Shown here piece by piece: positions 47,778-61,270 of a stretch of 64,000 nt of DNA. Position numbers and translations under genes: made by a program. Source of the stretch: Hofstenia miamia. Lineage: Eukaryota > Xenacoelomorpha > Acoela. Where the stretch lies: the NCBI GenBank assembly GCA_004352715.1, contig SCFE01000005.1, positions 739,556 to 803,555 on the forward strand. The letters are read 5' to 3'. The notes beneath the pieces were generated by a model. That model saw nothing but the letters and a program-made list of their open reading frames with translations, had not been told where the DNA came from and searched no databases. Each line of letters opens with the position of its first letter. Position 1 is the first letter of the stretch.

Positions 47778-50700
47778 GAACTTTGTTCACTTCTTTAGCT
47801 GATTTTAATTAACATAGAATTAAATTTTTAATATACATGCACAATCTTCCCTTTTATTTATTGAAAATCTGAACATACATGGATATAGAGACACGTATCA
47901 TACATGGGCGAATATAGGGAGTTGGTGGGAAAAGCCCTCTCCCTCATCCAAAGAAAATATTTGATTAAGCCCCTCAAAGAAATGAACAACCCCTCTAAAT
48001 TTCGAAAGCAATTTTCATTTTAGCCCTTCCAAATTCTAAAGGTTGTATTTGCCCCTGGTATCCATAACATTTGCCCAACAATTAAACAATATACTTGAAA
48101 ATTTAGTGATATTTACTCTTTTATCATATTCATTATCAAAGCCGAATGTTTTACCTTATTTTCTAGATTATTTAATAGTTTCAAGAACTTCCTTAAAACG
48201 CAAGATCTCTGAGAACATTGTGCTTTTCACAAAATTGAAATGATCTGATCAAAATCTCTCAAGGATTGGTTCATATGATAAATGTGAGTGTTTGATGCAT
48301 TTTATAGAAATTCTAAGAAATCTATGTCAATGATTAGCAATGCGTTTGGAACTTTCTTGAACTATTCTTCCGATCTTAACATGCTGCTACTTAAAATGTT
48401 TCTGTAATAGTTGCAAATTGTGATGTAGTTGCTACTGTAAATGTGTTTTCCAGGATCACTCATTCTGAATTTCTATTAAACTATCGCGCTATACTTAATA
48501 TATTTGATGTTACTCTATCTTCCTAAAACAATTAATGAAGCTTATCAGCTACATCTAAACATTGGATTACTGCTTTGTTTCACATGAATATTTGCCATTA
48601 GCATAATGTATTCACAATTCTATTATATTCTAAATCAAAAAATTTTCCAAGTTTGCATTTTCTCTAATCCTTTCCTAATACTTTGAAAAGGGCATTTTCA
48701 AACATATTCTAATTAGATGCAATATTCTAAATATTTTTACATTGCATGGAGGCCAGATTTAATGTAAAAATACCATTGAAACCTGAGCGATCGATTGCGG
48801 GTCATTGTAGCTATTAAAGATTCTCGTATACATATAGTTAAAGCAACCATTTTCATGATAAGCGTAGCAAAGATATAGGCTCAATGCCCCTATATTGTAT
48901 GATCAAATTAAATTGGAATATGAGTCTTCCAAGTTTTAGAAATTGATTAGATAATTGATTAATCGACTGAAACTAACAACGATTGACACTTCTTTAATTG
49001 AGAACATAGGGGAAAATTGCGCAAAGATCCCAAATACGAACATTTTTAATACATTTTTTGTCAATCAAGTCACGATTAAGAACTAAACATATATATTTCA
49101 CTTTTTTAGATCACTAAAATTCATTGGCGATGAGTTTGTTAAGTAGAGTAACATCTTGTAAAACTATATTTGACAAATCTAATGTAGCAACCTGTACTCT
49201 AAAATAAATTGTCACTTTAAATGAATAGTTACTGGATAAAAGATTTTGATTAATGATAGAGGGTGATAAAGTCATTATATTTAATTTCACTTTTGATTTA
49301 AGTAAGAAAATAGAAGCATCTTACTCTATATATGCAATGGTGGCCGTGAATTCGGATCTAGATATAGATCGATCTAATCCATAGATATCCACTGGATCAG
49401 AAAATGGTTATTAATGGATCATTACAAATCAAAAATGCAAACTAACAGTGACATTTATTAATTTTTTGGCAAATTTTAAAGTAAAAAAAGCTTAGAATTA
49501 ACAATGAAGATATACTTACAGCCACTTTATTGTATATATATGACAGTATTATGTCTATGAACCAACCACATTACACTATTAGAGATCAAAGCTAATTGCA
49601 TGTCTAGATGTTCCTTTAAAAACAAGGCTTTTGTATTGCAGACCTATTTTCAATTTGAACGGATCAACTGTCATACTTAGCTTAATTAAATTCCTAGCAT
49701 ATGGATGCATGTAATTATTTCTGAATTTGGAATGGATATGAATCGGAAAATGTTCTCGATCAACGTCAAACTTGATATATGATAAGACTTGATGCTGTAT
49801 TTCACTGTGGCATCAACAACATCATTTGAAACTTGTTTTATAACTAATGAATTTAGATACATTATATCTAAATGGTTCACAAGTGATTTTTGCGGTTTAA
49901 TTCTGAAAAAATAATAATTTTAACTCTCTTTAAAATAATGTTATATCTCTAACTTGAAAGATTTGGCCTTCATTTTTCTTTTTCTAAAAATATATTCGGA
50001 AAAAGAATTATTAAAATCGGTATTAATTCTGAAATTACTTTTTGAGATACATTTAATTTATTCCATAAAGCCAATATTTTATTAACTTCATTCTGCAATC
50101 GATAAGTTGCCCCATACATTTTTTGTTATATATCACATATTAACTGGCCATACAATGAATAATTTTGTTCTTAGCTATATGTTAGTTGTAACACCTGCCA
50201 AATTGTTAAGAACATGATTTTCAAAGTTTTTGGTATTGGGATCAGCTTTGTGACATCAACCACTATGACGTCAAATTACCAGAATATTGAATTTTTTATC
50301 TCCTAGTATTAAGCCATATGTAAGCTGTTTTAGGCTTAATAGGATTGATTTGGCCTTGAAGTACTCCTCTCGGTTTTCAAAGTGAAAAAAGGCTATGATA
50401 AAATTGCATAAATTTAGTCAGAAGGAAAAGCTCCAAACACTAGGTAGCAAATTTCTTCTAGGGATATTCAAGGTATACTTTCACGTTCTTTTGTTCTAAT
50501 TAGTTGTTGACCACAATATCTTATATAATCCTCACCATTGCATTGGATCTTAAAAATTGAATTACATTTGATTTATCTCATATTTTAGTTGATTTATTCC
50601 AAGCTTTACATTAAATTTACCAATCTTTTTTATGAATCTAAGTTTTTTGTGATTGATTTGAACTTTATTATTTGATTTTTTAACATCATTGTTTGTACTC

Positions 50701-51890
50701 CACGATATTGAATTAAATTTTAAATACATAGTCAAAATTTCTATTTTATTTCTCTGTTCGCAACTATTTCCGTAATAGCTTCTTCATTTAACTTATCAAT
50801 AAATTTCTTGAATATTCATTTTTTCTTAGCTCTTCCTTCAATTTGATAAGTTCCTAGCTTATGTTGGCATAAGAGCTTGCAGTGTCGTAAATTCTATGTA
50901 TTGATCCTTTTACTTAGGATGTTTTGAAAGGTCTTTGAGAATTATAACAAACTTGTATCAGATGGTTTCTTGTGTAGCCAAAATTTAAACGACTTTGTGT
51001 CCTCATTTTAATATTATTTAAGAAATTTGAACCAAAAACTACGATTTGGGTCAAATATTTTGATTATCTTATTGCTCTCAAATTTCTATTTGGGTGTGTG
51101 TGGCGTATTCAGATCGGCACGTATGGCCTCTCTGAAAAATAGGTCATATGAAAATTATTAATTTCCACTAAGAGCTAAAAGCCCATGTTAACCGTCACAT
51201 TATTAAAGGTTTTAAATGTAGAAATTACTGGTAATTGGCTGTCTTGAGATTACAAAATAATCAAATACACAATTTAGTCAGTAAATACTTCGCTTTATAT
51301 ATTTATTTGATTCTATATAATTTCGAAACTGTAGAGATATATAATTGAAAGAACATAAAACTATGGCTAATAGTCTTATGTTTTGTACGTTGGGATGATT
51401 TTCAGTATATTCAGATTATTGCGGAAACATCTTCAATAGTGAATTGCTGATTTACTAAATAATGCTAACAATAGGCCGTATAAACAACTCTATACAAATG
51501 AGAAACACTCCATTTACTAGATGAAAATTTAATCAAATATAAGTTTATTATTTAAGTGAATTGTTGAATTTTCCCAATTTTCTATTTATATATTTTAAAT
51601 ATTACTTATTTATTAATTCATTCTTTTGTTTTTTTTACTAATAAAGTGATTGACCCTTATAAAGAATTAGAAATAATATATCAGTATACATTTACCTTGG
51701 TTGTACAGAACTATAAAAGAAGAAGAAAAATCTATCTTCAGAAATTGTTTGAACAATAAAGAATACTGATACCACTTCTAAGAACATCAGGAAAAAATAC
51801 AAACAATATAGAATAAAATAAAACAACAAAAATATTTACAAATAATAATGAAATTAAATTGGATTTCGAATGTTTAATTTCCTTGAGGTT
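47778..51890. other. 3' flank of the alpha gene and intergenic DNA
   Basis: No conserved coding sequence recognised on either strand. A GC-richer stretch at 47900-48060 with GCCCCTC words could be a diverged hAT end. No obvious polyadenylation signal lies close to the stop. Confidence 0.5.
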
Positions 51891-52345
51891 TTAAGTTGCC
51901 GGATTTGACTTTTCAATAGATTTATGTTTTGACTTTGTCCAATGAAATCCTTAAATAACTGGATCTTCTGATCTTTATTGAAATTTTAATAGATTCTTCG
52001 AATTTATTGAAATTTGCTCATCTTCTATATCTGGATGGAGCTTGTTCCATAAATTATTTGTAAAATTAGTAAACGACTTTTCTCTTATTTTCTTTTTAAG
52101 TTTGAATTTGTGATAAGACTTAGTTCGCTTATGGACATTTATAATTAATTCTAGCGAAATTTTTTTCCAAAATTGTGATACAATTTGATTTCAAAACGTA
52201 TTCTAGTCATTCTACACCATAATATTGTTTCTTGACTTTTTCTTTTACAGATTGCATAAAAATAAATAATCTTTTCAAGTTTTTGAAATATTTTCTTACT
52301 TACATTATTAAATAAAAACGAAGAGTATGAAAAATCTGATCGCAT
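51890..52345 (-). pseudogene. LINE family C fragment, C-terminal part of ORF2
   Basis: On the minus strand, SYSSFLFNNVSKKIFQKLEK, RMTRIRFEIKLYHNF and, after a stop, SFTNFTNNLWNKLHPDI resemble the end of LINE ORF2 proteins (LY...R..FF..SxxxxWNxLPxxI). In-frame stops show decay. Confidence 0.5.
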
Positions 52346-52718
52346 AGTAGAACTTAGTAATATAATCTTCTACTTCATTGGTATTACATGTTGAAATTTA
52401 GTTATTATTTTAACGCCGTGGGCCATTTTCCTCGTAGTTGCATTCATCTGATCTGTAAATCTTATTTAATTGGAAATTTCAACACCAATTTTTTTTTATT
52501 AGTGGCAAAAATTTTTTTTCTTCAACACATTGATTCTAAATGTTATACTTTCTAATCTTTATAATCATTCATGAAGTTTCCTCAATATTCTGCTTCATTA
52601 TATTCTGTTGAAAAAATATCTGTACTTTAACTAAATGTTCTTGTAAAATCACTATGTTGGATTTGTATAATAGAGCATAATCTGCTAATTAAATAGATTT
52701 AGCACCAATGAAATTGGG

Positions 52719-52751
<33 letters not shown>
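52719..52751 (-). repeat. (CAA)n / (TTG)n microsatellite, LINE-A tail
   Basis: Eleven CAA units. On the minus strand they form a TTG tail at the 3' end of the LINE, as microsatellite-tailed non-LTR elements have. Confidence 0.85.
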
Positions 52752-52752
<1 letters not shown>

Positions 52753-53121
52753 TATATTTAAGTTCTCATGTACATATACATGTATTAAGTTTACAAACTT
52801 ATTAAGAACATAAATAATGTAACTTTCTTCATATGAGCTTAGTTATGTCAGTAAATGTTTGTTTCTTGGTTAAGTTTATAAATTGCATATAACTTAATAA
52901 ATATTTTTACTTATTGTTCTTGAGTTGCACATCTTATTCTATAATTAGTCAGATAATTAATATTTTGTTGTGTAATCATGTTTTTCAACTTCTTTTTAAA
53001 TAGTGTATAATTTTTTTCACTTCTTGTACTGTAATCCAATTTGTTCCATAGTGATATTGAATAATTTAGGAATCCGCTCTTCATTACTTTTCTATTATAC
53101 TTAGTTTTACCAAATGTAATT

Positions 53122-53179
53122 NNNNNNNNNNNNNNNNNNNNNNNNNNNNNNNNNNNNNNNNNNNNNNNNNNNNNNNNNN
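53122..53179. other. Assembly gap (58 N)
   Basis: N run inside the LINE-A RT C-terminal region. Confidence 0.99.
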
Positions 53180-55194
53180 TTCTTTGATTTAAATGATTAG
53201 AAATGTTCGATTTTCTTTTCCAAAATATCGATAAACATCTAATATTTTGAAGAGCTTCTAATGATCTTAGATGATATTTACACATTATTTCTTTTTTATT
53301 TTTGTTGCTAATTATGTTTATTCCCCATTTAAATATTTTCTCTAATTTCGATTTTGCTTTTTTCTTTAAGTTCGTTTATAAACAAGATGAGTACAAGAAA
53401 TGGGATAGAACAAGTGATCGAAAGAGTATTACCTTCCATTCTATTGGTATAAACTTTCCAATTTTTTTAATTGATCTTATACCATACGCCATTTTCTTTA
53501 TGATGTTGTTTGCCTCGTCTTCAAAATTCAATTTATTATCAATTACTACTCCCAAATATTTCATTTTTGGTGATTCCTGAATGATGTTGTTACATATCTT
53601 AATACTTTCTAATGTTGATTCATTTCTTCTATTCTTAATTACCATAAATATAGTTTTTCAATATTTAGTTTTAACAAATTATTATTAAAGAATGATTGCA
53701 ATTTTTCAAAATTTTCCTGTAAATTTAAAATGTCATTACAATAAATAAGAGTATCATCTGCAAATTGTACATGATTACTATTAATGTGCTGATCCATATC
53801 ATTTACATATAACTTAAATAGTAATGCACCCAGTACTGATCCTTGTGGTACTCAATGGTTTATTTCTAATGAATTATATATTTATTCGTCGAGTTTCACA
53901 TACTGATATATATTACTTAAATAACTATTTAATAATTCTATTAATGAATCACTAAAATTATACATCTGCTTTAACTTTTCCAATAAAATAGAATGGTTTA
54001 TTAATTAGATGCCTTTGAAATATCTAATGATGCTATATATATGTTTTCATTCCTATCTAATTTTGATCTCCAGTCTTCAACAGCATAAAGTAAGGCATCA
54101 TTTGTAGAGGTATCTTTTTGAAATCCAAACTGATGTTTTGATATTAATTCATTTTGTTCCACATATACCACATATAGGTTAATTTGTTTGAATAATAATT
54201 TTTTAAATATTTTATTAATTATTGTTAATACTGAAATTGATCGGTAATTTTCTGCAAGATCTTTTCTTCCCTTTTTATATATTGGTGTTTTAGCAATTTT
54301 TAAGTAATCAGGGTAAGCATTGATTAAATAAGTCACACAAAGATCTCAATAAAATACCCAAGGCACCTTTCAATAACCAAGGAGGAAATTCACAATGACC
54401 TTACGCTTTTTTCCAATTAATTTCTTTGTTTCTTTGTAAAATTCTACTAATGTAATAAATCTTGGTTTATAGGGATCATCATGTTTTCTAATATTGCGAT
54501 GCTTATGATATAATTGTTTAAACTTTGTATTTAGGTTGTCATTCATTCCTAGTTTCACAAACCTTTCATTTAAAATATTACTAATTTCTTTATCATTTGT
54601 AATATATTCACCATTATCATTTATTATATAAGGAATTTCAATTTCTTCTTTAAAATTTAAAAAATTCGAAATAAATTACACTTTTGTTTAATAGATTTTT
54701 TTAATTAAAAGATTTTTGTAAAAAAGCTTGTAGATCAAAATTACATTTTGTTGAGGCTTTATTTCTTAATGTTTTATAATGATCATAGTTGGCTTTCGAT
54801 CTGTTTTGACAAAAAATTGCATATGCCTTATGCTTTTTTCTAATGCATTCTTTCGTTTCTTTAGGTATATCTTCCGCGTTTTGTTACTATTCTTCACGTT
54901 GTGTTTTTGAATTTTTATAATAGGACAAAGCTTATGATAAATACTTGTTAAATTATCAATTATAAATATCATTTTTTGATCCACTGTTGTGCCAAAGTAA
55001 TAATCATTTCAATTTAAGTTGATCAATTCCTTCAAAAAAAATTTGTTGTTAAAGTATTTCTTTGAATAAAATCTTTTAGTCGGATATATCCGTGAATCTG
55101 TTTGAGTCTTTATATTATCCAATATTGCACATGTCAGTAAATGGTCTGATATGAAAAAATCTGTAACAAAAACTTCATATGTATATATATATCA

Positions 55195-55880
55195 TTTACC
55201 TATAGATTGAATAAGGGCGCTAGAACTGATTTCTGCGGCATTCCATCATTTATCAATATTTGTTTTGACGAATAATTACTACCTTCAAATATTCTGAACA
55301 TTCAAATATATATGATTTTATAAATAGGATTAATAAACCATAATTATAAATTGCCCTTAGTTTTTTCATTAGTAAATTATCATTAATCGAATTGAAGGTC
55401 TTTAATATATCAAGCAAAGCAATGGACACTTTCTTATCTTGGCGAAATTTTGTACGCCATTCATATATCACTTCTTTTAATACATGATTTGTTGATAGTC
55501 CTTTTCTAAAACCAAATTGATTTTGAAAAGTATATGATTTTCTTTTTATGGCATTAACTGTTGATGCATAAGTTGGGGTGGTAATTCTTAGATTTATTAT
55601 GCTTTTTTTAAAATTGGAACAATTTCAGAAATTTTTATTATTTAGGGAAATGTGATTAGTAAATTCCTTCATAAATAGATCACTTATCGTCTTGCTAATA
55701 GGTAGTTTCCTAAGAACCATTGAGGATAGTAGCTTGGTCATTTTGATGTATTTGCTTCTTGCATTGCAATTTTTTCATTAATTAAAAATTGATTATCTTT
55801 TCCATATAAATGACAACAATAATCTAAGTTTGTTTCTTGGGGCATTTTGTCTAACAATTCTTGATGCAATAACTAAATTC
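55195..55880 (-). pseudogene. LINE family B reverse-transcriptase fragment
   Basis: Minus strand: LLSSMVLRKLPISKTISDLF, then SYTFQNQFGFRKGLSTNHVL, VIYEWRTKFRQDKKVSIALL, and DGMPQKSVLAPLFNL before a stop and VNDI. These match RT blocks QFGFRxxxSTxxAL, xxALLDxxKAFxxI and GxPQGSxLxPLLFNxxVND. Frameshifts and stops make it non-functional. It directly abuts the LINE-A copy at a short AT tract. Confidence 0.7.
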
Positions 55881-58730
55881 CTTGTGCTGAAAATTTGCGT
55901 CCTCCATCGTAAGCCATTCACAAAAAAATACCCTTATATGCTCAGTTGGAATTACCCTTTTGCCGCATATTGCGTCTACCCAATGTTATTTTGCTCCTAA
56001 ACATGATGAACATAAAGTGTTAACTTCAATTTCTTATTGTATTGTGATGTTGCTAAAGATTTCTAAAATTAAATTCAACAAGAATCATCTAAAACATATT
56101 GAATTTAACTCATTTTATGTGCTGATAAAAAGGAAACCTCCTCCATATGTTCTAAATGTGATTCATCTACTAAAAATTCTGCTAGTGGATAAAATCCTGT
56201 GAAAAGGCTACTGATAATATAAATAATTTTAAATTGGCACTCCTAAAAAATTAGCTTCCAGTGTATTCTGCAACAAATTCAACTAAGATGTTGACAAATT
56301 TTTTAGAAATTGTTTAATTTTGCCTCAACAAATTTTGCCCCAAAAAGTACGTAATGATTAATTCAATTCTGAGAAGAAATTCAAACAAATCTCAATATAG
56401 TAATTTTGGATAACGAAAAAAAGTATTGAAGCAATCATTCATTAATACCGCTATTCGAACCTAAAGAGATAAAGAACATTTAAACAATGCAAGCTTTTAG
56501 GAAGCATATTATAATTTTCCTTAAGCAAAAGTATATCTAAGGTAAAGCATGGCTAGTATGCAAATTCTACAATAATGATTATGCAATATCTCATTCTTGA
56601 AATCCTTATAGTAATTTATCGCTAGCCTGGGAGAATTTATTGTATATATTGTTCTATTCTATTGAATGTATTCGCATGATGCTTGTATATTTGATGCCGC
56701 TATTCAGATAGATTACCAGTTTCAAATTATAAATATTTATCCGAATAAAGAATATCTTTCTTATCTTTAAAAAAAAGTGTCAAACGATATTTCTATAATT
56801 CTAGAAAAGAAATAATTGAATTCAAGTGGAGGGATTTTAAATTTTATAATCTTGACTAATCAACTAACAGAAATTATAACGCCATATCCCAAAAGCGCAA
56901 TATTTTATTTTGTAATTCTTTTTGTTGGACATTTTTCAACCTTTCAGAGTTGCTATCAGTACATAATATATTGCTAACGTAACCTCCGAATAACGATTTT
57001 TCTTCTTATATTCAATATCAATTTTGAAATGAATGTAGCTATTGAATAATGATAGGAGGCAACCCCCTGAACACTGAGAAAAATATATTTACACGCCTCA
57101 GTAATACAATTTTCTATCATTTGTTTCTAATTTTATGAGATTGTTAGGTGACATTTAGCATATGCAGGATTTTTTTTAAATATCTCAATAGGAAGTCAAA
57201 TTGAACTACACATCTCCAAAATAGCACATATTTTGTAGCTGCGTAGTTTTTTAAGAAAATATCAAAAATAATTTGATATAATATAGAAGTAGTCAGAATG
57301 CATTATTTGAAATTTTCTTCATGATAAAAATCTCATGGGATTTATTAGAACTAAATATTTTAGTGTGATTACACGGCCTGTCACAGCCGATTTGTAATTG
57401 CACAAAGACACGGGACACATAAGTGCTCTCGTGACCTTAAAAATTAATCCTTTTTATATTCTAACCAGGAAGAGATTTGCAATTTAAGTTTTTAAAAATT
57501 TTTGAGTTTGTGTGAATTTACAAAAGAAATGCATCATTTACTTAACATGTTTTGGCATACCACTGCCATTGTCAAAAAGTTTCCCAGGATAAAATTCACA
57601 AAATATTCATCATTCAAACGTACCTTTTACATAGAAGAAATTAATTATCAAACGTCTGACATTAAAATTTTATGATGGATCAAAACTACGAAGAACTTTA
57701 TACGTCAATCATAAAGATTAAAAATATATTAAGGCATAATAAAATCCAACATATATAGGCATCACTAAAATTGTTCCAACGTAAAATGTTCCAATTTGCC
57801 CCTTTAATGTAAATTTATAGACATTTCATATTAAAGCAAAATTAACCAAAGTGGTAAATTAAAGATTGACATTAATTTAGCTTTTAATTTCACGTTGGGG
57901 TTAAATTTGTTAGGGCTTTCGTGAACCATTGTGTTATTGTTTTTTAGTAATCTATTCTGTTTGTGTTAATAACCTTGAAATAGATCATAACTTAAATAGC
58001 ATCTATGTTAACTTCAATTATTGATAAATAGTCTTTTAGTAGTAGTTACTGTTTTCATTGCATTGTCAATATTCATGTGAATTTTAATTTTATGGTTACT
58101 TATTTAATTGAAGATTCGTAGTGTAACTAACACAGCCATTCTTGTGTATGGAAATAGTAAGTGAGACTCCTACCGAATCTCTCTAAACATTAAATGATTC
58201 AGATGTAACACACGCTGTTAATATATTTTTATAGTTACTATTCGTTGGCATTACATGTAAGATAAAATTATTTAAATTCATATTAACAAATAAAGCGAAA
58301 TTATGTCATAGGCAATATTGTTTTACAAGCGCAATTTTCGTTTTTTTGCAATATTTATCCAATAAATTATAACAAATCTAGCTTATTAATAGTTGAGATT
58401 AGAAGATAGCCCTTGAAATTAAAATGAATAAATATGAAATGTAGATTTTCAGTGCATTATAAATTCAATTTCTTTCATTGCGTTATTTTCAATCGCTAAC
58501 ATTGTAAATCTAATTCAGCTAATAATGAATTCTCTTTTAAATTAGCAGTAAGCAATTATCAAATCGATTTTTCTCGATCTTAATTCCAAAAGCAATTTTT
58601 TTCTTTTATAAACTTGAGCAATGTTTTTTAAATGAAAGCTTGTTTATGTAAATCACAGATATTTCATTGTTGTTACAGAAGAATAGCAATCAATTTCAGA
58701 TATTTTTTTCAATTCATGAACATACTGTTA
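55881..58730. other. No gene recognised
   Basis: AT-rich DNA without recognised coding motifs on either strand; short open frames only. Confidence 0.5.
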
Positions 58731-58739
58731 AAGCCTACA

Positions 58740-58990
58740 TTCATATTTCTAATTTACTTTGCAATGAATCCAAGTCCCTATTTATATCTACACCAAAATA
58801 TGTAATTGTATCAACTTGTTATATTTCACCATTATCTGTTGCTAGATTTTTTCTTTTTACTCGGGCTAACTTTATTTTCTGGACGTCATCCCTGTACCAC
58901 TTTGTTCTTCAATTTGGCATTTGACTTTTACCTGACATCAAGTCAAAAGGCTTTAATTACATGAGTAAGTTGATGCTTGTCAATATTTCC
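58740..58990 (-). pseudogene. LINE reverse-transcriptase C-terminal fragment
   Basis: Minus-strand residues VQKIKLARVKRKNLATDNG, then after a stop VDTITYFGVDINRDLDSLQS resemble the RT thumb region (NxxKTKxM... VDxFTYLGxxI). Short and decayed, so the family is uncertain. Confidence 0.4.
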
Positions 58991-59025
58991 CCAATTTTTA
59001 TTTTTTTTCTTAATTTCAAATCTAT

Positions 59026-59640
59026 CTAGAAGACATAAAATAATTCTTCTAATGAAGATTCAACTTCTATAGTTCCCAAAATACAAGCGGCATTTGTCTG
59101 CTGAATTATAATACTCAAACGTTGTTTAAAATACTCTGCTGCACGTGGTTCCTTTGAAGAAAATATTAGGGACTTGCCAAGTTGGGAAATAAAGTCTCCA
59201 GTTAATTTACCTGCACTGCCTTGACATTCAAAAGCTAGGGGCTGAAATATATAGCCTTGTCGAATAATGTCACTATATTTAGGTATTTTTCGGGATTCAG
59301 CATCTGTTGCAGCTTTAGTAGGAGCAAAAGTTAAAATCCGACTGGGAGCAATTGCATCAACTACTGTAACGTGCCACACTAAGGAGCGTCCTCTTGACCA
59401 AGGAACAGTGGTCACGCCATCATGTCGTTTCCCATCTTTTCTAAACAATCCTGGTGCTTCCAAAATTGAAGAAGAGACGTCGATCATTGAAAAAGTGCGC
59501 TTAAAAAGGTTATTAAATTGAGAATGACGTGCAAAACGACCAGCCCTCCTCTTACAAGACAATCCATGAAGACCATCAGTTGAAATATGTGCACGACAAA
59601 TACAGGTATGTTGTTCACATAAACGAACCCCTAGAATTTC
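59026..59640 (-). pseudogene. Retroelement C-terminal nuclease-like domain fragment
   Basis: An open frame of 178 codons from the ATG at 59562 extends upstream without a stop to about 59635. It shows CEQHTCIC...HGLSC, then RRAGRFARHSQFNN, LEAPGLFRKDGKRHDG, VPWSRGRSLVWHVTVVDAIA and NAACILGTIE. From memory, invertebrate mobile-element proteins carry the series HGLSC..SAGR..RH..LN, KRPDG.T..PW..GR.LVWD.T..D, a Cys/His cluster followed by a PD-(D/E)XK-like core. Here the P of PDG and the Asp of VWD are replaced by His, so it is probably inactive. The upstream part is cut at a (TAA)n microsatellite. The exact family is not assigned. Confidence 0.5.
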
Positions 59641-59663
59641 TATAATAATAATAATAATAATAT
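59641..59663. repeat. (ATA)n microsatellite
   Basis: Trinucleotide run bounding the retroelement fragment. Confidence 0.85.
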
Positions 59664-60062
59664 AAAATTTTATTATGTTATCAATAGCTTAAAACAAAAT
59701 TTAAGTTTTAAAGAAAGTTGAAATTACGGTGCCTTTTGGAAATGCAGGAGCTACAAAGCCACATGAAGTATCTGTTGCAGCTTGGTGATTCAGCATTCTT
59801 TGCTTACAAGTAAGTAAAAAATACATCCTTGATGTCGTTTTTCAGATTTTTCGATCCATCCATGACATTAATATTAAATTGTCGATATAAATAATTACAT
59901 AATCTACACGTCCGCCGGAAGTAGTTATATTCAGATTTTACCTTTGTTATCTTTTAAATATGGAATAAATTTTTCTTTCTTCCAGTTTTCCATGGTATAT
60001 TTAAAGAGGCAATTCGTAATAAATTAAAATCAGTATTATGTAATAAATCAACAAAATAAGAG

Positions 60063-60420
60063 GATATAAAGATGCACTTATCAAGCGTAGAATATTACCG
60101 ATTTCTATGAAACTCCAACTCTCAGATATTTATTAATTGAATTATCCACTTTATACATCTTTTTTGGAACTGCTCTAGTTTTTCCTTTTCATTAGCATGC
60201 CAAACGGCAGATCCATAAACCAGTCCAGATAAAACAAGGGATTTACAAAGTACAGACTTAACATTATGTGACGTAAAAATGGTATATTTCTTTTAAGTAA
60301 GCCAAATATGGATGAGCATTTTTTCAATCTCGTTTCGATATGTGTTGACCAACTCATATTAGATGTAAGTAGTATGATTTGGGCAGAAGCCCGTGGCATA
60401 AATTGACCTTTGACCCTGGC
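60063..60420 (-). pseudogene. LINE reverse-transcriptase C-terminal fragment
   Basis: Minus strand: LTSNMSWSTHIETRLKKCSS and IFGLLKRNIPF, then in another frame CKSLVLSGLVYGSAVWHANE and KLEQFQKRCIKWI. These are the LxWxxHIxxxxxKxxxxLGxLKR and LVLSxLxYGSxVW...QRRxxRxI blocks of LINE ORF2. One frameshift separates the halves. Confidence 0.7.
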
Positions 60421-61270
60421 GGGGATGTCTGTGATGTAATTGTATACTTTGGCCGTCTGTGTATCTTTGACGTCATTGGAACATGTTCTCTTTTGTTATA
60501 ATATTTGTTGGCAAACACATTTGTTTATTGTTTAAAATGTAACCAATTTTTTTATACATATTACATAAATAATTGGTTGTGTATATTGGCGGGGGTGTAT
60601 CTCTGATGTCATTGGAATGTTTTGTTGGCATTGTTTGCAGTCTATTGTTTAAATGTAACCAATTTATCAATACACATAGAGATAAAGCAATTTTCAAAAT
60701 TCAATGAAATTAGAAATGTTTAAAATGTAACAATTTTTCTATTCATATTACATAATTTTTAAATACCATTGACATTCTATATATCAAAAAATTTACGTTT
60801 TTGGGAATTATATTTTATTGCACAATTTCTTCTGTAAAAGTCATAATTAATAAGTATTTTCAAACAAAAATATTTTGTTTTATTTTACATACTTGCTTTT
60901 TGTTAATGTATGTGACTTGCTTATTTATGTGGCTAATTTAGTTGACATACTTGTTTTTTTATTGACATACATGACATTGGAAAATACCTCATTAATTTAG
61001 TTTATATGTTTATTTTACATACTTGTTTTATTCGGAAAAATTTAATAACAAATGTTTGAATCAGAGAGATAATAATTCTCATTAGAAGTGTAATGGATTA
61101 TTTCGGTAATAATGCAAAATAATTTTTCGGAACTAGTTTATGCAAAAACTCGCAATTTCTAATATTTAATAAACTTACGTGGTAAAACCCACAGACAAGA
61201 CAAAAATGTAATTTATTCAACACTTTGCTTATAATGATCCTCTATATCTTATTATTAAATTTGTCTATTG
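60421..61270. other. Non-coding with weak internal repeats
   Basis: Words such as GGCGGGGATGTCTGTGATGT (60417) recur in diverged form near 60590, and AATGTAACCAATTT recurs, giving a loose 140-bp direct periodicity. No gene recognised. Confidence 0.4.

Larger units (their letters stand above)
52719..55190 (-). pseudogene. LINE family A, 3' part, degenerate
   Basis: Minus-strand order: endonuclease end (VTDFFISDHLLTCAIL, about 55150), linker (QKMIFIIDNLTSI; KNALEKSIRHMQFF), RT N-terminus (KLGMNDNLN; PYKPRFITLVEF), RT palm (PIYKKGRKDLAENYRSISVL; ISKHQFGFQKDTSTNDAL; IYIASLDISKA), C-terminal part (PKMKYLGVVIDNKLNFED; LFRSLVLSHFLYSSCL) and an end at NSLWNKLDY-like SISLWNKLDYSTR. The stop is at 52911-52913, followed by about 160 bases and a (TTG)n tail. 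Several frameshifts and a gap at 53122-53179 break it. Same family as 21100-23015, which holds the 5' half. Confidence 0.8.
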
